Positions 1 through 11,345 are shown, counted from the stretch's first letter. The stretch is DNA of 64,000 nt from Naumannella halotolerans (GCF_004364645.1 NZ_SOAW01000001.1:1364001-1428000); one strand, 5' to 3'. Notes: a model not told the origin generated them from the letters alone. Numbers and translations: made by a program.

Positions 1-150
1 CATCACCTCGGTGTCGACCTGCACGGCGTTGTAGATGTCGGGCATCTGGTCGGCGGGGAACTCGACGTCCACCACCGGGCCGATCACCCGAGCCACCCGG
101 CCCACGCCGGGCGTGCTCGTGGTCTCGGAGTCAGTCACTGTCGCAGTCAT
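1..150 (-). CDS. atpD: F1 ATP synthase subunit beta, N-terminal 50 residues (partial)
   Basis: This is the start of the catalytic beta subunit of F-type ATP synthase, cut by the left edge of the window. Only the N-terminal beta-barrel region is present; it contains the family motif [16 protein letters not shown] at about residues 17-32. The nucleotide-binding domain lies outside. The ATG at 150-148 follows the gamma-subunit stop by 7 bases, as expected for the atpA-atpG-atpD order. Identity is clear from this motif and from the operon context. Confidence 0.95.
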   Translation of the reverse strand, partial: MTATVTDSETTSTPGVGRVARVIGPVVDVEFPADQMPDIYNAVQVDTEVM

Positions 151-157
151 TCTCGCC

Positions 158-1063
158 TCACTCGCTGTTCGCGTCGGCGAGCGCACCCGCGCCACCGACA
201 ATCTCGCTGATTTCCTGGGTGATCGATGCCTGACGCGCCTGGTTGGCCTCGCGGGTCAGCGACTCGATCAATTGCTCTGCGTTGTCCGTTGCCGCCTTCA
301 TCGCCCGCTGCCGGGCAGCCAGTTCCGATGCCGAGGCCTGCAGCAGGCAGTAGAAGATGCGACTCCGCACGTACAGCGGGAGCACCTCGTCCAGCACCGT
401 CTCGGCGTCGGGCTCGAAGTCGTAGAGCGGCAGCAACTCCTGGTCGCTCGGGGCGTCATCGTCCTCGACCACCTCCAGCGGAACCAGTCGCAACACCTCC
501 GGCCGCTGGGTCAACATCGACACGAACTGGGTGTAGACGATGTGGATCTCGTCCACACCACCCTCTTCGGTCGGGGTGAGGAACGCCTCCAGCACGACAT
601 CGGCGATCTGCCTCGCATCGGCGTACTGCGGGGAGTCGGAGAACCCCTCCCAGGAATCGGCCACGTCGCGCTTGCGGAACTTGTAGAAGGCCTTGCCCTT
701 GCGACCGGCGATGAAGGGCACGACCTCCTTGCCCTCATCGCGCAGTCGGGCGGTCAGCTGCTCCCCGAGCCGCAACACGTTCGAGGAGTAGGCACCGGCC
801 TGACCACGGTCGGAGGTGATCAGCAATACCGCCGCCCGGGTCGGATTCTCCGACTCGACGGTGAACGGGTGGTCGACATGGGCGTAGGTGGCCAGTGCCG
901 AGACAGCCCGGGTCAGCTCCCGGGCGTACGGCGCCGCCGCCTGGGCAGCATGCCGAGCCTTGATGATCCGCGAGGCCGCAACCAGCTCCATGGCCCGCGT
1001 GATCTTCTGCACGTTGGTCACAGATGCCTTGCGGCTGCGGAGTTCGCGCAAACTCGATGCCAT
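158..1063 (-). CDS. atpG: F1 ATP synthase subunit gamma
   Basis: Central rotor stalk of F1, 301 residues. The N-terminus [20 protein letters not shown] and the helix that follows ([12 protein letters not shown]) are typical of gamma, as is the C-terminal helix with [16 protein letters not shown]. An upstream in-frame GTG would add six residues, but the ATG at 1063 has GGAGCGG just upstream and matches the conserved start, so I chose it. The gene lies between atpA and atpD in the operon. The roughly 20-residue loop around residues 195-220, rich in Asp and Glu, is common in actinobacterial gamma subunits. Confidence 0.96.
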   Translation of the reverse strand: MASSLRELRSRKASVTNVQKITRAMELVAASRIIKARHAAQAAAPYARELTRAVSALATYAHVDHPFTVESENPTRAAVLLITSDRGQAGAYSSNVLRLGEQLTARLRDEGKEVVPFIAGRKGKAFYKFRKRDVADSWEGFSDSPQYADARQIADVVLEAFLTPTEEGGVDEIHIVYTQFVSMLTQRPEVLRLVPLEVVEDDDAPSDQELLPLYDFEPDAETVLDEVLPLYVRSRIFYCLLQASASELAARQRAMKAATDNAEQLIESLTREANQARQASITQEISEIVGGAGALADANSE

Positions 1064-1144
1064 TACCGCTCCGCTCCACAACTCGTACCGGAGGCGGACC
1101 GCGTCACCGCGGTCCGTCCGGCGCAGGGGCTGGAAGCCATCCGA

Positions 1145-2785
<1,641 letters not shown>

Positions 2786-2822
2786 CTCCTGGGTTCCTTG
2801 CTCTCGTTGCGAAGACTGCTTG

Positions 2823-3644
2823 TCAGCGGATGGTGCGGCGGGCGGCTTCGAGTCGGGAGGCCACCGATCCCTCGATGACCTGGTCCCCGACCTCGACCCG
2901 GACCCCGCCGAGCACGGTCGGGTCGACGATCACCTGCAGGGAGATCGCCCGGCCGGCCTGTTTGGTCAACGCCGCCCGCAGGCGGGCCTCCTGCTCGGCG
3001 TCCAACGGCCGGGCCACCCGCACGGTGGCGATCGACCGGTTGCGCAGGGCAGCGGTCTGGTTCAGGTAGTGCTCCATGGTCCGGGTGAAGGTGCGCTCGC
3101 GCGCCCGTACCGCACGTTCGGCCAGCGCGATCGTCGCCGGATCGGCCTTGCCCCGCAGCAGGTCGGCGACCAGCTCGGTCCGCCGTTCGACCGGGGCCGT
3201 CCGGTCAGCGAGGACATTGCGGAGTTCGGAATCGGCGTCGACCACCCGCTCGAAGCGGAAGAGTTCGTCCTCCACCCGGTCGAGCCGACCCTCACGCTCG
3301 GCACCGATCAGTCGCGCCCGTACGCCCAGGCGTTCCAGTTCGGCGACGAAGGTGGAGATCGCCGACCAGCGCTTCTCGGCCACCGAACCGACCACCGTGA
3401 TGGTGGCGTCGGTGAGCTGACCGGCGAGCAGCCGCTCGGCGACACCGCGGCGAGCCCGCGGCGGCAGACCGGGATCGGTCAGTGCCCGCCGAAGGGCCGG
3501 ACTCGCGTCCAGTGCGTCGACCACGGAGAACAACTCCGAGGAGATGACGGCCGGATCGCCGGAACCGAGGACGGAGTCGACCACCTGGTCGAGGTCTCCC
3601 CCACCGGTCGAGGTCTCCAGATCCAGTTCGGGCTGTTCGGTCAC
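2823..3644 (-). CDS. atpH: F1 ATP synthase subunit delta (OSCP)
   Basis: Peripheral stalk subunit linking b to the top of F1, 273 residues. The C-terminal motif [22 protein letters not shown] is diagnostic for delta/OSCP. The protein is longer than the usual 175-180 residues because of an N-terminal extension of about 90 residues; actinobacteria commonly have an enlarged delta, and in mycobacteria it is fused to a b-type segment. The start is a GTG that overlaps the atpF stop (GTGA at 3641-3644), implying translational coupling. Confidence 0.93.
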   Translation of the reverse strand: MTEQPELDLETSTGGGDLDQVVDSVLGSGDPAVISSELFSVVDALDASPALRRALTDPGLPPRARRGVAERLLAGQLTDATITVVGSVAEKRWSAISTFVAELERLGVRARLIGAEREGRLDRVEDELFRFERVVDADSELRNVLADRTAPVERRTELVADLLRGKADPATIALAERAVRARERTFTRTMEHYLNQTAALRNRSIATVRVARPLDAEQEARLRAALTKQAGRAISLQVIVDPTVLGGVRVEVGDQVIEGSVASRLEAARRTIR

Positions 3645-4168
3645 GACTGCTCCACGGATTCTTGGTTCTCCAGGTCGGCGATGAACCGGTCGACGGTACG
3701 TCGTGCCCGGTCGTCGTCGTCCAGCGACTCGCCGACGATCTTGCCTGCCAGCGAGGTCGCCAGACCGCCGACCTCGGCACGCAGCTGATCGATCACCTGC
3801 TTGCGCTCGGCGGCCAGCTGCGCCTGGGTCGACTCCTTGATCCGGGCAGCCTCGGCATTGGCCTGCTCCCGCATCTCGGTGATGATCTGGGCGCCCTGGT
3901 TCTTGGCATCCTCACGGATCCGGGCGGCCTCCTCGCGGGCATCGGCCAGTTGGGCCTTGTACTCGGCCAGCGCCGCCTCGGCCTCCTTCTGGGCCTTCTC
4001 AGCGCGCTCGATACCACCTTCGATCTCGTCTCGGCGCTCGGCGAACATGCTCTCGAAACGAGGCACGACCACCTTGGCAAAGATGATCGTCAGCAGCACC
4101 GTGAAGACGATCGCGGCGACGATTTCGGTCCAGTAGTGGGGCAGCAACGGCCCCAGATCGATCTGCAT
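3641..4168 (-). CDS. atpF: F0 ATP synthase subunit b
   Basis: Membrane-anchored peripheral stalk subunit, 175 residues. One transmembrane helix lies at about residues 14-34. It is followed by a long Ala/Glu/Lys/Arg-rich coiled coil (about 38-150) that dimerises and contacts delta. ATG at 4168 is preceded by GAGGGAAG. It overlaps atpH by four bases. Confidence 0.95.
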   Translation of the reverse strand: MQIDLGPLLPHYWTEIVAAIVFTVLLTIIFAKVVVPRFESMFAERRDEIEGGIERAEKAQKEAEAALAEYKAQLADAREEAARIREDAKNQGAQIITEMREQANAEAARIKESTQAQLAAERKQVIDQLRAEVGGLATSLAGKIVGESLDDDDRARRTVDRFIADLENQESVEQS

Positions 4169-4194
4169 CTTCCCTCAGAGGATGTCGACGGCGA

Positions 4195-4416
4195 TCAGTT
4201 GCCGAGGACGAACGAGAACGCCAGGGCCAGAATGGCCAGGGCCTCGACCACGGCGAAACCGATCCAGGCGGTACCCATCATGGCACCACGGGCCTCGGGC
4301 TGACGGGCGGTGCCCTGGATCACGGAGGAGAAGATCAGGCCCACGCCGATACCGGAGCCGACGGCGGCCAAGCCGTAGCCGATGAGGTTCAGCGAGCCGT
4401 GGAGTGCGTATTCCAT
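4195..4416 (-). CDS. atpE: F0 ATP synthase subunit c
   Basis: Proteolipid of the rotating c-ring, 73 residues with two transmembrane helices. The first helix has the glycine-rich GSGIGVG motif. The polar loop is RQP at residues 38-40, and the proton-carrying carboxylate is Glu58 in FAVVEALA; the neighbouring residues give no sign of Na+ specificity, so H+ is assumed. It sits between atpB and atpF. Confidence 0.96.
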   Translation of the reverse strand: MEYALHGSLNLIGYGLAAVGSGIGVGLIFSSVIQGTARQPEARGAMMGTAWIGFAVVEALAILALAFSFVLGN

Positions 4417-4479
4417 CTTGGGTTCCTTTCGAGAACTCTTGTCTTCTTCTTGAAGTCTTGAGGTTGTTGGGACAGGTGG

Positions 4480-5346
4480 TCAGTGGTCCTCGGCGAGCGA
4501 GGAGGCGACGTACTGGGCGGACAGGACGGTGAACACGTAGGCCTGCAGGGCCGCGATCAGCAACTCCAGGGCGAACAGAGCCATGGAGAAGATCAGCGCG
4601 GCACCACCGGCGATGTTGTTGACGAGCCCCCAGCGGTTGGAGGCGTGCGCACCGTAGAGCAGCAGCCAGCCACCGCCGACGGTGAAGACCAGGATCACGA
4701 TGTGACCGGCGAACATGTTGCCGAACAGTCGCAGGCCCAGCGTCAACGGGCGGATGATGAAGTTCGACAAGAACTCGATCGGGATGATGATCGGCAGCAG
4801 CGGCCACGGCACACCGGCCGGGATCAGGCTGTTCTTGAAGTAGCGCGCACCGTGCCGGGCGATTCCGGCACCGTTGTAGACGACGAAGACCAGCAGCGCC
4901 AGACCCCAGGCATAGCCGATGCTCGCCGCCGTCGGGTACATGAACAAGAAGGTGATGCCGAAGACGTTGCTGAGCAGCAGGAAGAAGAACAGGCTCATCA
5001 ACAGCGGCAGGTAGGCCCGGTAATCGGGTCCTAGAGCATCGCGGGCGATGCCGTTGCGGACGAAGTTGTAGGCGTACTCGGCTGCGAACTGTGCCTTGCT
5101 CGGAATCACCCGCAGCTTGTTCGAGGCGAGCAGCCAGACGATACCGACCAGCAGGAAGGCGATCAGTGCCTGGATCAGCGGCTTGTCGACCCAGTCCACC
5201 CCGGGGATGAACCCGCCGGTGAACATGAAATCGCACTCGACCGTCGGTGCGTGGTACTCGGGGACACCCGTTGCCGGATCGATGGTCTCCTTGCACTCGT
5301 CGCCGACGGTGGGCATTGCACCGCCGAAGGAGATCAGGCCGCCCAC
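4480..5346 (-). CDS. atpB: F0 ATP synthase subunit a
   Basis: Stator channel subunit, 288 residues from the start chosen here, with five to six membrane helices. The RLFGNMFAGH motif carries the essential channel arginine. An in-frame GTG at 5364 would add six residues. However, AGAGAGGAG sits just ahead of the GTG at 5346, so that start is preferred. The 20-45 region is periplasmic and contains two cysteines (ECK and ECD), which could form a disulphide; that is inference. It is first of the core atp genes after two small membrane-protein genes. Confidence 0.94.
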   Translation of the reverse strand: MGGLISFGGAMPTVGDECKETIDPATGVPEYHAPTVECDFMFTGGFIPGVDWVDKPLIQALIAFLLVGIVWLLASNKLRVIPSKAQFAAEYAYNFVRNGIARDALGPDYRAYLPLLMSLFFFLLLSNVFGITFLFMYPTAASIGYAWGLALLVFVVYNGAGIARHGARYFKNSLIPAGVPWPLLPIIIPIEFLSNFIIRPLTLGLRLFGNMFAGHIVILVFTVGGGWLLLYGAHASNRWGLVNNIAGGAALIFSMALFALELLIAALQAYVFTVLSAQYVASSLAEDH

Positions 5347-5371
5347 AAAGGCTCCTCTCTGCACGCGTCGG

Positions 5372-5638
5372 TCATCGCTCCGACCTCGCGTATCGTCTGA
5401 TGATCATGTAGACGGACAAGGCACATCCGACCAGCATTCCGATTCCCACCAGGAACTCGGTCCCGATGAATCGGTCGGCCAGCCAGCCGATCCCGCCGTA
5501 GCAGAGCGGACCCGAGATCAGGTACGCCAGCACCCGCATTCCCTCGTTCATGCCCTGGGCATCCAGTTGCTTGTCCGACGGGGTTCGCGAGGAGGTCTCG
5601 GCGGCACGGACTCTAGCAGTCCGGTCAGCTTTGGTCAT
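5372..5638 (-). CDS. AtpZ/AtpI-type small membrane protein of the ATP synthase operon
   Basis: An 88-residue protein with two predicted membrane helices (about 36-55 and 63-81) and a charged N-terminus. The segment PLCYGGIGWLADRFIGTEF matches the glycine-rich hairpin of the AtpZ/AtpI family, which is linked to c-ring assembly or cation transport. It overlaps the upstream gene by four bases (ATGA at 5635-5638) and precedes atpB. The family assignment is good; the exact role is not established by sequence. Confidence 0.8.
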   Translation of the reverse strand: MTKADRTARVRAAETSSRTPSDKQLDAQGMNEGMRVLAYLISGPLCYGGIGWLADRFIGTEFLVGIGMLVGCALSVYMIIRRYARSER

Positions 5639-6156
5639 ATCGCCTCCTCACTCGTCCGAACGGGCTCGGGCTCGGGTTCGTCGTAGACCGGAATCCGCAA
5701 TTTCGCGTACGCCCGGGCCATTCCGATCAGCCATCCGAGCACACCTGCACCGACCCCGATGCAGAGGCCGACGGTGGACAACCGGGACTGCGTGTCGACA
5801 CCCAGATTCGCCCACCCGGTCAGCAGCAGCGCCAACAGTGCCGCCCGAGCACCGAAGGAGGCCATCGAGGCGGCGAAGAGCTGCCGCGCGGGTGCGGCGG
5901 CGAAGCGGATCTGCACCGCCTGGCCGATGGTGTAGAACATCAACGACACCATGGCGCCCAGGGCGACCGATACGGCGACGCGGGCGCCACCGACGAAGGC
6001 GGCGATGATCACGGCCGGCACGACCAGCAGGTGCAGACCGATGATGCCGCCGACCAGCAGGGAGCGGGCCCGGTTGATCAGCACACCCGCCTGTACCGGA
6101 CCGGGCAACGACGCGTCCACCGGTGGCCCCGGTTTCGGGCTGGCCTCAGAGGTCAT
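5635..6156 (-). CDS. AtpI-like integral membrane protein, first gene of the atp operon
   Basis: A 173-residue protein with four predicted membrane segments (about 30-52, 55-77, 90-112 and 122-145) and hydrophilic ends. Its place directly before atpZ/atpB corresponds to the AtpI-like gene ahead of atpB in other actinobacteria (Rv1303 in M. tuberculosis, as I recall). A TTG at 6165 could add three residues; the ATG at 6156 is preferred. Function is inferred from position: assembly or stability of the F0 sector. Confidence 0.72.
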   Translation of the reverse strand: MTSEASPKPGPPVDASLPGPVQAGVLINRARSLLVGGIIGLHLLVVPAVIIAAFVGGARVAVSVALGAMVSLMFYTIGQAVQIRFAAAPARQLFAASMASFGARAALLALLLTGWANLGVDTQSRLSTVGLCIGVGAGVLGWLIGMARAYAKLRIPVYDEPEPEPVRTSEEAI

Positions 6157-6215
6157 CGGTAGCAATTCTCATTCGGATCGGGCGGCGTCGTCCGCAATGC
6201 GACGACTGCTTGTGA

Positions 6216-6246
6216 AAGCTAGCACAACCTACTACACAGCGTCGAA
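6216..6246 (-). promoter_or_regulatory. Candidate promoter of the atp operon
   Basis: On the minus strand, TTCGAC (6246-6241) and TAGCTT (6221-6216) are separated by 19 bases, in the 114-base gap between wecA and the first atp gene. The -10-like box sits inside the inverted repeat CTTGTG/CACAAG. The leader would be about 50 bases. The spacing is long, so this is only a candidate. Confidence 0.35.
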
Positions 6247-6270
6247 CTCGTCGGTAACCAGCCACGACGT

Positions 6271-7386
6271 CTAACCGGCGGGCCGGCTGCGGCGCAGCGG
6301 CCCGATGGTCAGCCGGGCGATGATCAAGATCAGTACGGCCAGCAGGATCAAGGTGGTCCACTGCCCGGTCATCCCGATGGCGATCGTGCCGAAGGAGATG
6401 ATGGCCGCCCACACGTACATCAGCAGCACCGCATTGCGATGGCTGTGCCCCCGGGCGACCAATTGGTGGTGCAGATGCTGTTTGTCGGCCACCCACCACC
6501 AGTGACCGCGGATGGTCCGGCGGACGAAGGCCAGGCTGAAGTCCAGGATGGGCAGGGCCAGTGCCGCGATCGGCAGGATCAGCGGCAGGTACGCCGGCAA
6601 CAGCCCACCGGCCCGTTCGGCACCGCTGTCGACCAACCGGGTGGAGTCGATCTGACCGGTGAGGCTGATCGCCGAGGTGGCCAGCAGCAGTCCCAACAGC
6701 ATCGATCCCGAGTCGCCCATGAACATTCGCGCAGGGGTGAAGTTGTGCGGCAGGAAGCCGATACAGGCACCCGCTGCGGCGACGGTGATCAGGCTGGCGG
6801 TGGTGGCCCGGAAGATGTCCTGGTCCCAGGTCAGCCAGTAGGCGTAGGAGAAGAAGGCCAGGGCACCGATGGCGATCACCCCTGCGGCCAGCCCGTCGAG
6901 GCCGTCGACGTAGTTCACCGCATTGGTGCAGAGCACGATGAAGAAGACCGTGATGGCGATCGAGGAGGCATCGTTGAGGGTGAAGATGCGATCGGGCAGC
7001 GGGATCCACAACATCTTCACGCCGAGTGCGACCACCAGCCCGGCGGCCAGGATCTGACCGGCGAGTTTGGCCAGCGCATTCAGTTCGAAGAGGTCGTCCA
7101 GCACCCCGACCGCACAGATCACCCCGGCTGCGGCGAGCACCGCCCAGGCATCGTGGCGGACCAGTTCGAGTCGGCCGAGGAACGGCAGGTTCACCGCCAC
7201 GACGAAGGCCGCGGCCACCCCGAAGAACATCGCCAGCCCGCCGAGGTACGGGATCGGCACGGTGTGCATGTCCCGCTCGCGGACCTGGGCCACGGCGCCG
7301 GCCCGGACCGCGATCCGTCGGCACAGCCCACTGCCGAGATAGGTCACCGTCGCGGCGATCAGGAAGACCAGCAGGTACTCACGCAT
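6271..7386 (-). CDS. wecA: Undecaprenyl-phosphate N-acetylglucosamine 1-phosphate transferase (MraY/WecA family)
   Basis: Polytopic enzyme of 371 residues that should transfer a sugar-1-phosphate from a UDP-sugar to a polyprenyl phosphate, the first step of cell-wall linker or glycopolymer synthesis. Family motifs are visible: LDDLFELN (DDxxD-like, about residue 90), NAVNYVDGLDGLAAG, MGDSGSM and the cytoplasmic HLHHQLVARGHSH loop. About eleven hydrophobic segments are present. The start is the ATG at 7386, inside the end of sua5 (8-base overlap). The wecA name rests on family and on the sua5-atp context (Rv1302 position); sugar specificity is not shown. Confidence 0.85.
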   Translation of the reverse strand: MREYLLVFLIAATVTYLGSGLCRRIAVRAGAVAQVRERDMHTVPIPYLGGLAMFFGVAAAFVVAVNLPFLGRLELVRHDAWAVLAAAGVICAVGVLDDLFELNALAKLAGQILAAGLVVALGVKMLWIPLPDRIFTLNDASSIAITVFFIVLCTNAVNYVDGLDGLAAGVIAIGALAFFSYAYWLTWDQDIFRATTASLITVAAAGACIGFLPHNFTPARMFMGDSGSMLLGLLLATSAISLTGQIDSTRLVDSGAERAGGLLPAYLPLILPIAALALPILDFSLAFVRRTIRGHWWWVADKQHLHHQLVARGHSHRNAVLLMYVWAAIISFGTIAIGMTGQWTTLILLAVLILIIARLTIGPLRRSRPAG

Positions 7387-8116
7387 CGTTCGGGCGACCC
7401 TTTGCCGACTCGGTCCCCTCGGGCTGGGCCAGCTCCGGCGGTACGTGCAGCGCGGGCAGGACTTCCCGCAATTCCTCCACACCGATGCCGCCGACCCGCA
7501 GCAAGGCACCGTCGGGGGTGGAGACGAAGTCGACGATCGTCGAGGAAGGGCCGTCACTGCTGCGGCCGGCGTCGAGATAGCCGGCGACCGACAGCCCGAG
7601 CTGCAGCTCGGCCTCCTGGGCGGTACGGGCAGCGGGCTGACCGGTCTTGTTCGCGCTGCTCACGGCGAGCGGGCCGGTCACCCGCAGCACCGCCCGGGCG
7701 ATCTCGTGATCGGGGATCCGGATCGCGACGGTACCGTCGGCATCGCCCAGGTCGAGGCGGAGGCTTCGCTGGGCGGTCAGTACCAGGGTCAACGGCCCGG
7801 GCCAGAAACGCTCCATCAGTTCCCGGGCAGCCGGCGGCACATCGGAGGCCAGGGCCATCGCCACCTCGGGATCGGCCACCAGTACCGGCGGCGGCATGTC
7901 CCGACCGCGGCCCTTGGCATCCAGCAGGCGCTGGACGGCCTCGGCGTCGAAGGCATCGGCGGCGATCCCGTAGACGGTGTCGGTGGGCAGCACCACACAT
8001 TTGCCGGCCACGATCAGTCGGCGTGCCCGGGCCGCCGCCTCGCCGACATCGTCGGTGGGCAGGATCCGGCTGGGTGCCGGGTCTCCCGGGACTCCCGGCC
8101 GGTCCGTGCTGCTCAC
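7379..8116 (-). CDS. L-threonylcarbamoyladenylate synthase (Sua5/YrdC/YwlC family)
   Basis: Makes the threonylcarbamoyl-AMP intermediate for t6A37 modification of ANN-decoding tRNAs. The 245-residue protein has the conserved N-terminal KCVVLPTDTVYGIAADA and the RFWPGPLTLVL and AVSSANKTGQ motifs. It lacks the separate C-terminal Sua5 domain, although a C-terminal tail of about 40 residues continues past the core. It starts with GTG overlapping the prmC stop (GTGA, 8113-8116). Confidence 0.93.
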   Translation of the reverse strand: MSSTDRPGVPGDPAPSRILPTDDVGEAAARARRLIVAGKCVVLPTDTVYGIAADAFDAEAVQRLLDAKGRGRDMPPPVLVADPEVAMALASDVPPAARELMERFWPGPLTLVLTAQRSLRLDLGDADGTVAIRIPDHEIARAVLRVTGPLAVSSANKTGQPAARTAQEAELQLGLSVAGYLDAGRSSDGPSSTIVDFVSTPDGALLRVGGIGVEELREVLPALHVPPELAQPEGTESAKGRPNDA

Positions 8117-9042
8117 CGTTCCATCCTGCCAGAATCCGACCGCTGCGCCGTGACGAACCGCGGCCTGCCGGTCAGGTCACGATGGTCGGCCACGGCGACG
8201 AAACCGCCGTGATCGATGAACACCGCCGGCGCGCTGTCGGCCTGCACCTCGGCATGTTCGGCGGCGACCACTCCCCCGCGGCCAGCCGGCCCGTCGACCC
8301 GCAACAGGCGATGCGCGGTGGCTGCGACCTGTCGCATCGCGGTCAATCCGTCCGGACCGGAGAACAGCGCCAGGTGCGGTTCGTGGGTGCGTACCTCCTC
8401 GGCCACGCCGTCCCAGTGCTCCAGCGGGATGTAGGGCGGGTTGCTGATCACCAGGTCGACCGTCCGATCCAGGTCGGGGAAGGCATCGGCGAGGTCGCCG
8501 TGGCGCAGGTCGACCCCGTGGCGGGAGAGGTTCTTCGAGGCCCAGGCCAGTGCGTCCTCCGACAGCTCCACCGCATGTACCAGGGCGGCCGGGACCTCGG
8601 CGCTGACGGCCGCCGAGATCGCACCCGAACCGGCGCCGAGTTCGACCACCACCGGTGCGGCGACCCCGTCGGCGATCCGATGGCGCAGCCAGTCCACGGC
8701 CCATCCGGTCATCACCTCGGTCTCCGGACGTGGTGTGAACACACCCGGGCCGACTTCCAGCCGGACGGTCCGGAACCAGGCCTCTCCGGTCAGGTGCTGC
8801 AGGGGTTCACCGGCGATCCGACGCCTCACCAGTGCGGTGAGCGCCTCGAGCTGGGCGGCCTGCAGTGGTGGGGCCAGCACCAGGGCACCGAGTTCGACAC
8901 CCAGCACATGCGCCAGGAGGGTCCGCGCCTCGGCGGCCGGGCTCGGCGATCCCCCGTCGGTGAGCAGCCGACCGGTACGCCGCAGGACTACCGCGATCGA
9001 TCTGTCGCCGTGGTCGGCGACCGGCATCGGTTCGGTGCTCAT
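8113..9042 (-). CDS. prmC: Peptide chain release factor N5-glutamine methyltransferase
   Basis: SAM-dependent enzyme of 309 residues that methylates the GGQ glutamine of release factors. The N-terminal helical RF-binding domain (about 1-95) is followed by a Rossmann methyltransferase with [15 protein letters not shown] (motif I) and the NPPY substrate-amide motif in [10 protein letters not shown]. It lies directly after prfA, its substrate, with a four-base ATGA overlap, so the two are co-translated. Confidence 0.95.
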   Translation of the reverse strand: MSTEPMPVADHGDRSIAVVLRRTGRLLTDGGSPSPAAEARTLLAHVLGVELGALVLAPPLQAAQLEALTALVRRRIAGEPLQHLTGEAWFRTVRLEVGPGVFTPRPETEVMTGWAVDWLRHRIADGVAAPVVVELGAGSGAISAAVSAEVPAALVHAVELSEDALAWASKNLSRHGVDLRHGDLADAFPDLDRTVDLVISNPPYIPLEHWDGVAEEVRTHEPHLALFSGPDGLTAMRQVAATAHRLLRVDGPAGRGGVVAAEHAEVQADSAPAVFIDHGGFVAVADHRDLTGRPRFVTAQRSDSGRMER

Positions 9043-10133
9043 CGCCCCAGCCGGGCCGCCAGGTCGGCCTCGGCGAGCGCGGTCAGCACCGCGCCCAGCT
9101 CGCCGTTCAGCACCGCGTCCATGTTGTAGGCCTTGAACCCGATCCGGTGATCGGCGATCCGGTTCTCCCCGAAGTTGTAGGTACGGATGCGCTCGGACCG
9201 GTCGACGGTACGTACCTGCGAGCGCCGTGCATCGGAGGCTGCGGCTGCCGCCTCCTCCTCGGCCCGGGCGACCAGCCGCGCCCGGAGCATCCGCATCGCC
9301 TGCTCCCGGTTCTGCAGCTGGGAGCGCTCGTTCTGGCAGGAGACGACGATCCCGGTCGGCAGATGGGTGATCCGGACCGCCGAATCGGTGGTGTTCACAC
9401 CCTGACCGCCGGGACCGGAGGAGCGGAAGACGTCGATCCGCAGATCGGCGGGGTCGATGTCGACCTCATCGGCCTCCACCTCCGGCATCACCAGGACGCC
9501 GGCGGCGCTGGTGTGCACCCGCCCCTGGGTCTCGGTCACCGGTACCCGCTGGACCCGGTGCACACCGCCTTCGAACTTGAGCACACCGAAGGGCTGCTCC
9601 CCTGCTCCGCTGCCGCCCTTGATCGCCACGGTGACCGAGCGATACCCGCCGAGATCGGTCTCCTGGGAGTCGAGCACCTCGACCTTCCAGCCGCGGGACT
9701 CGGCATAGCGGGTGTACATCCGCAGCAGGTCGCCGGCGAACAGCGCGGATTCCTCGCCGCCCTCACCGGACTTGATCTCGATCAGGGCGTCGGCGGCATC
9801 GTTGGGGTCACGCGGTGCGAGCAGCCGGGTCAGCTTCTCGGTGTTGCGCTCCAGCTTCTGGGACAGTTCGTCGACCTCGTCGGCGAACGAGGGGTCCTCG
9901 GCGGCCAGTTCGGTCGCCGCCCGCTGATCGGCCAGCAACTTCTCGCGGTCGTCGAAGGCCTTGATCAGCGGTTGCAGTTCGGCATGACGACGGCCGATCC
10001 GGCGCACCCGCGCCGGATCGGCGTGGGTGGCCGGATCGGCCAGGGCGACTTCCAGCTCGGCGAATTCCGCCCGTACCGGGCCGGGATCGAAGACCCCGTC
10101 GGAGGTACCGGCAGCCGAGGGCGGTGTCGTCAG
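9039..10133 (-). CDS. prfA: Peptide chain release factor 1, probable CTG start
   Basis: Terminates translation at UAA and UAG. The product is 364 residues if it begins at the CTG at 10133. Domain 3 carries the GGQ loop ([20 protein letters not shown]), and domain 2 carries the codon-reading loop. The nearest conventional start, GTG at 10007, would remove the conserved helix [20 protein letters not shown], which aligns with the N-terminus of mycobacterial RF1. Between a TGA inside rpmE and that helix I find no ATG, GTG or TTG in frame. The CTG overlaps the rpmE stop (CTGA, 10130-10133), which fits coupled translation. The product is certain; the start codon is inferred. Confidence 0.9.
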   Translation of the reverse strand: MTTPPSAAGTSDGVFDPGPVRAEFAELEVALADPATHADPARVRRIGRRHAELQPLIKAFDDREKLLADQRAATELAAEDPSFADEVDELSQKLERNTEKLTRLLAPRDPNDAADALIEIKSGEGGEESALFAGDLLRMYTRYAESRGWKVEVLDSQETDLGGYRSVTVAIKGGSGAGEQPFGVLKFEGGVHRVQRVPVTETQGRVHTSAAGVLVMPEVEADEVDIDPADLRIDVFRSSGPGGQGVNTTDSAVRITHLPTGIVVSCQNERSQLQNREQAMRMLRARLVARAEEEAAAAASDARRSQVRTVDRSERIRTYNFGENRIADHRIGFKAYNMDAVLNGELGAVLTALAEADLAARLGR

Positions 10134-10342
10134 GACTGCTTCTTGGCGTACCGCTTCTGGAACCGGGCGACGCGGCCACCGGTGTCAAGGATCTTCTGCT
10201 TGCCGGTGTAGAACGGGTGGCAGGCGGAGCAGACCTCGGCGCGGATCACGCCGTCGGTCTTGGTGCTGTGGGTGGTGAAGGTGTTGCCACAGGTGCAGCT
10301 GACCTGGGTCTCCACGTACTCGGGATGAATTCCCTGCTTCAT
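10130..10342 (-). CDS. rpmE: 50S ribosomal protein bL31, zinc-binding form
   Basis: 70-residue protein of the central protuberance of the large subunit. Four cysteines at 16, 18, 38 and 41 identify the zinc-containing C+ paralogue. The ATG at 10342 has GAGGAG eight bases upstream. It is the first gene of the rpmE-prfA-prmC-sua5-wecA series, and its stop overlaps the probable prfA start. Confidence 0.97.
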   Translation of the reverse strand: MKQGIHPEYVETQVSCTCGNTFTTHSTKTDGVIRAEVCSACHPFYTGKQKILDTGGRVARFQKRYAKKQS

Positions 10343-10410
10343 TCTTGGTCTCCTCGATTCGATATGTCCGGGTCGCCGATCTGGAGAGGCGTGAACCGGA
10401 CCGACGCACG

Positions 10411-10439
10411 ATTTTGCCGTACGCATCCCTTTCAACCAA
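10411..10439 (-). promoter_or_regulatory. Candidate promoter of the rpmE-prfA operon
   Basis: On the minus strand, TTGGTT (10439-10434) and CAAAAT (10416-10411) are 17 bases apart. Transcription would begin near 10404, giving a leader of about 60 bases before rpmE. The AT-rich character stands out against the surrounding GC-rich DNA. Confidence 0.6.
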
Positions 10440-10484
10440 ATCCGACGGCGATTATTCCCTGGACAACCGGGCCCGAGCGACGGT

Positions 10485-11345
10485 TCAGAAGCCGCAGATC
10501 GCCTGCCCCGGAACCATCGGCTGGACCACCAGATGCCAGAGCTCGTCCTGGTGACGCCACAGGGCCGTCGGATTGTCCCGGGCCGCTGCCAGCAGGGTAC
10601 GTGCCTGTTCACCACCGACCGATCCGCACGAGCGCGTACCGGTCGGGATCCGCAGCAGCTCGGCGGGATCCTCACCGGGCCACTGCACCGCGTCGTCCGA
10701 CTCCCCCGTACCCGACTCCTCCGCCGGTGTCCCCCGCACCACGGCCGCATCGGGCTCGAACGGTTCGGGGCTGCCGGTGCGGACCCAGTCGTGGGCCTCG
10801 TCGAGGAATTCCCGCAGCTGTCTGCGGTGTTCGGCCGGTTCACCGTCGAGCAGTGCGTCACCGTCGCCGAAGGCGTAGATGCTCAGTCCGCCGGTGCTGC
10901 CGGGAAGGTTGAACGCGATCTCGGTCGAGGACTGATCGGTGATCGACGGCTCTCCGTAGTCGACCCCGGAGAGCAGACCGGAGTCGGCGAGTCGCTGCAG
11001 GTAATCGCTCACCTCGGCCGGTTCTCGGCGGACCTGCTGCAACTGGGCCGGTACGGCACCGAGGCTGCGTTCGGCGACCTTGGTGACAACGAGGCCGTCG
11101 TCGAACACGGTGAGCACCGGGACGGTGCCGGCGGCGATCACCTCCAGCGGGGCCGGTGGGGAGGAGATGGTCACCTGCAGCACCGGGATCGCGTCGGTGG
11201 GATCCGGCACCTGGGTGCTCGCGGACCCGCTGGAGGTGGCCGGGGTTACCGGTTCGGCTCCGGTGTCGGCACAACCCGACAGCAACGCGGCGGCGCCGGT
11301 CAGTGCACCGAGTCGGAACACGTGACGCCGGGTGAACGGTTCCAT
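10485..11345 (-). CDS. Putative lipoprotein of unknown function
   Basis: 286 residues from the ATG at 11345. The N-terminus has twin arginines (TRRHVFRLG), a hydrophobic stretch and the lipobox LLSGC with the acylated cysteine at residue 25, so export, possibly by Tat, and lipid anchoring are likely. A Ser/Thr/Pro-rich linker (26-60) precedes a soluble domain I do not recognise. That domain contains [20 protein letters not shown], and a C-terminal CGSVGG...CGF pair could form a disulphide. It sits between rpmE and a divergent thioesterase gene, a place with no counterpart in the mycobacterial gene order. Confidence 0.75.
   Translation of the reverse strand: MEPFTRRHVFRLGALTGAAALLSGCADTGAEPVTPATSSGSASTQVPDPTDAIPVLQVTISSPPAPLEVIAAGTVPVLTVFDDGLVVTKVAERSLGAVPAQLQQVRREPAEVSDYLQRLADSGLLSGVDYGEPSITDQSSTEIAFNLPGSTGGLSIYAFGDGDALLDGEPAEHRRQLREFLDEAHDWVRTGSPEPFEPDAAVVRGTPAEESGTGESDDAVQWPGEDPAELLRIPTGTRSCGSVGGEQARTLLAAARDNPTALWRHQDELWHLVVQPMVPGQAICGF

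Noticed and set aside
9039-10007. prfA start at the GTG at 10007
   Set aside because: It would remove the conserved N-terminal helix present just upstream in frame; the longer form fits RF1 length.
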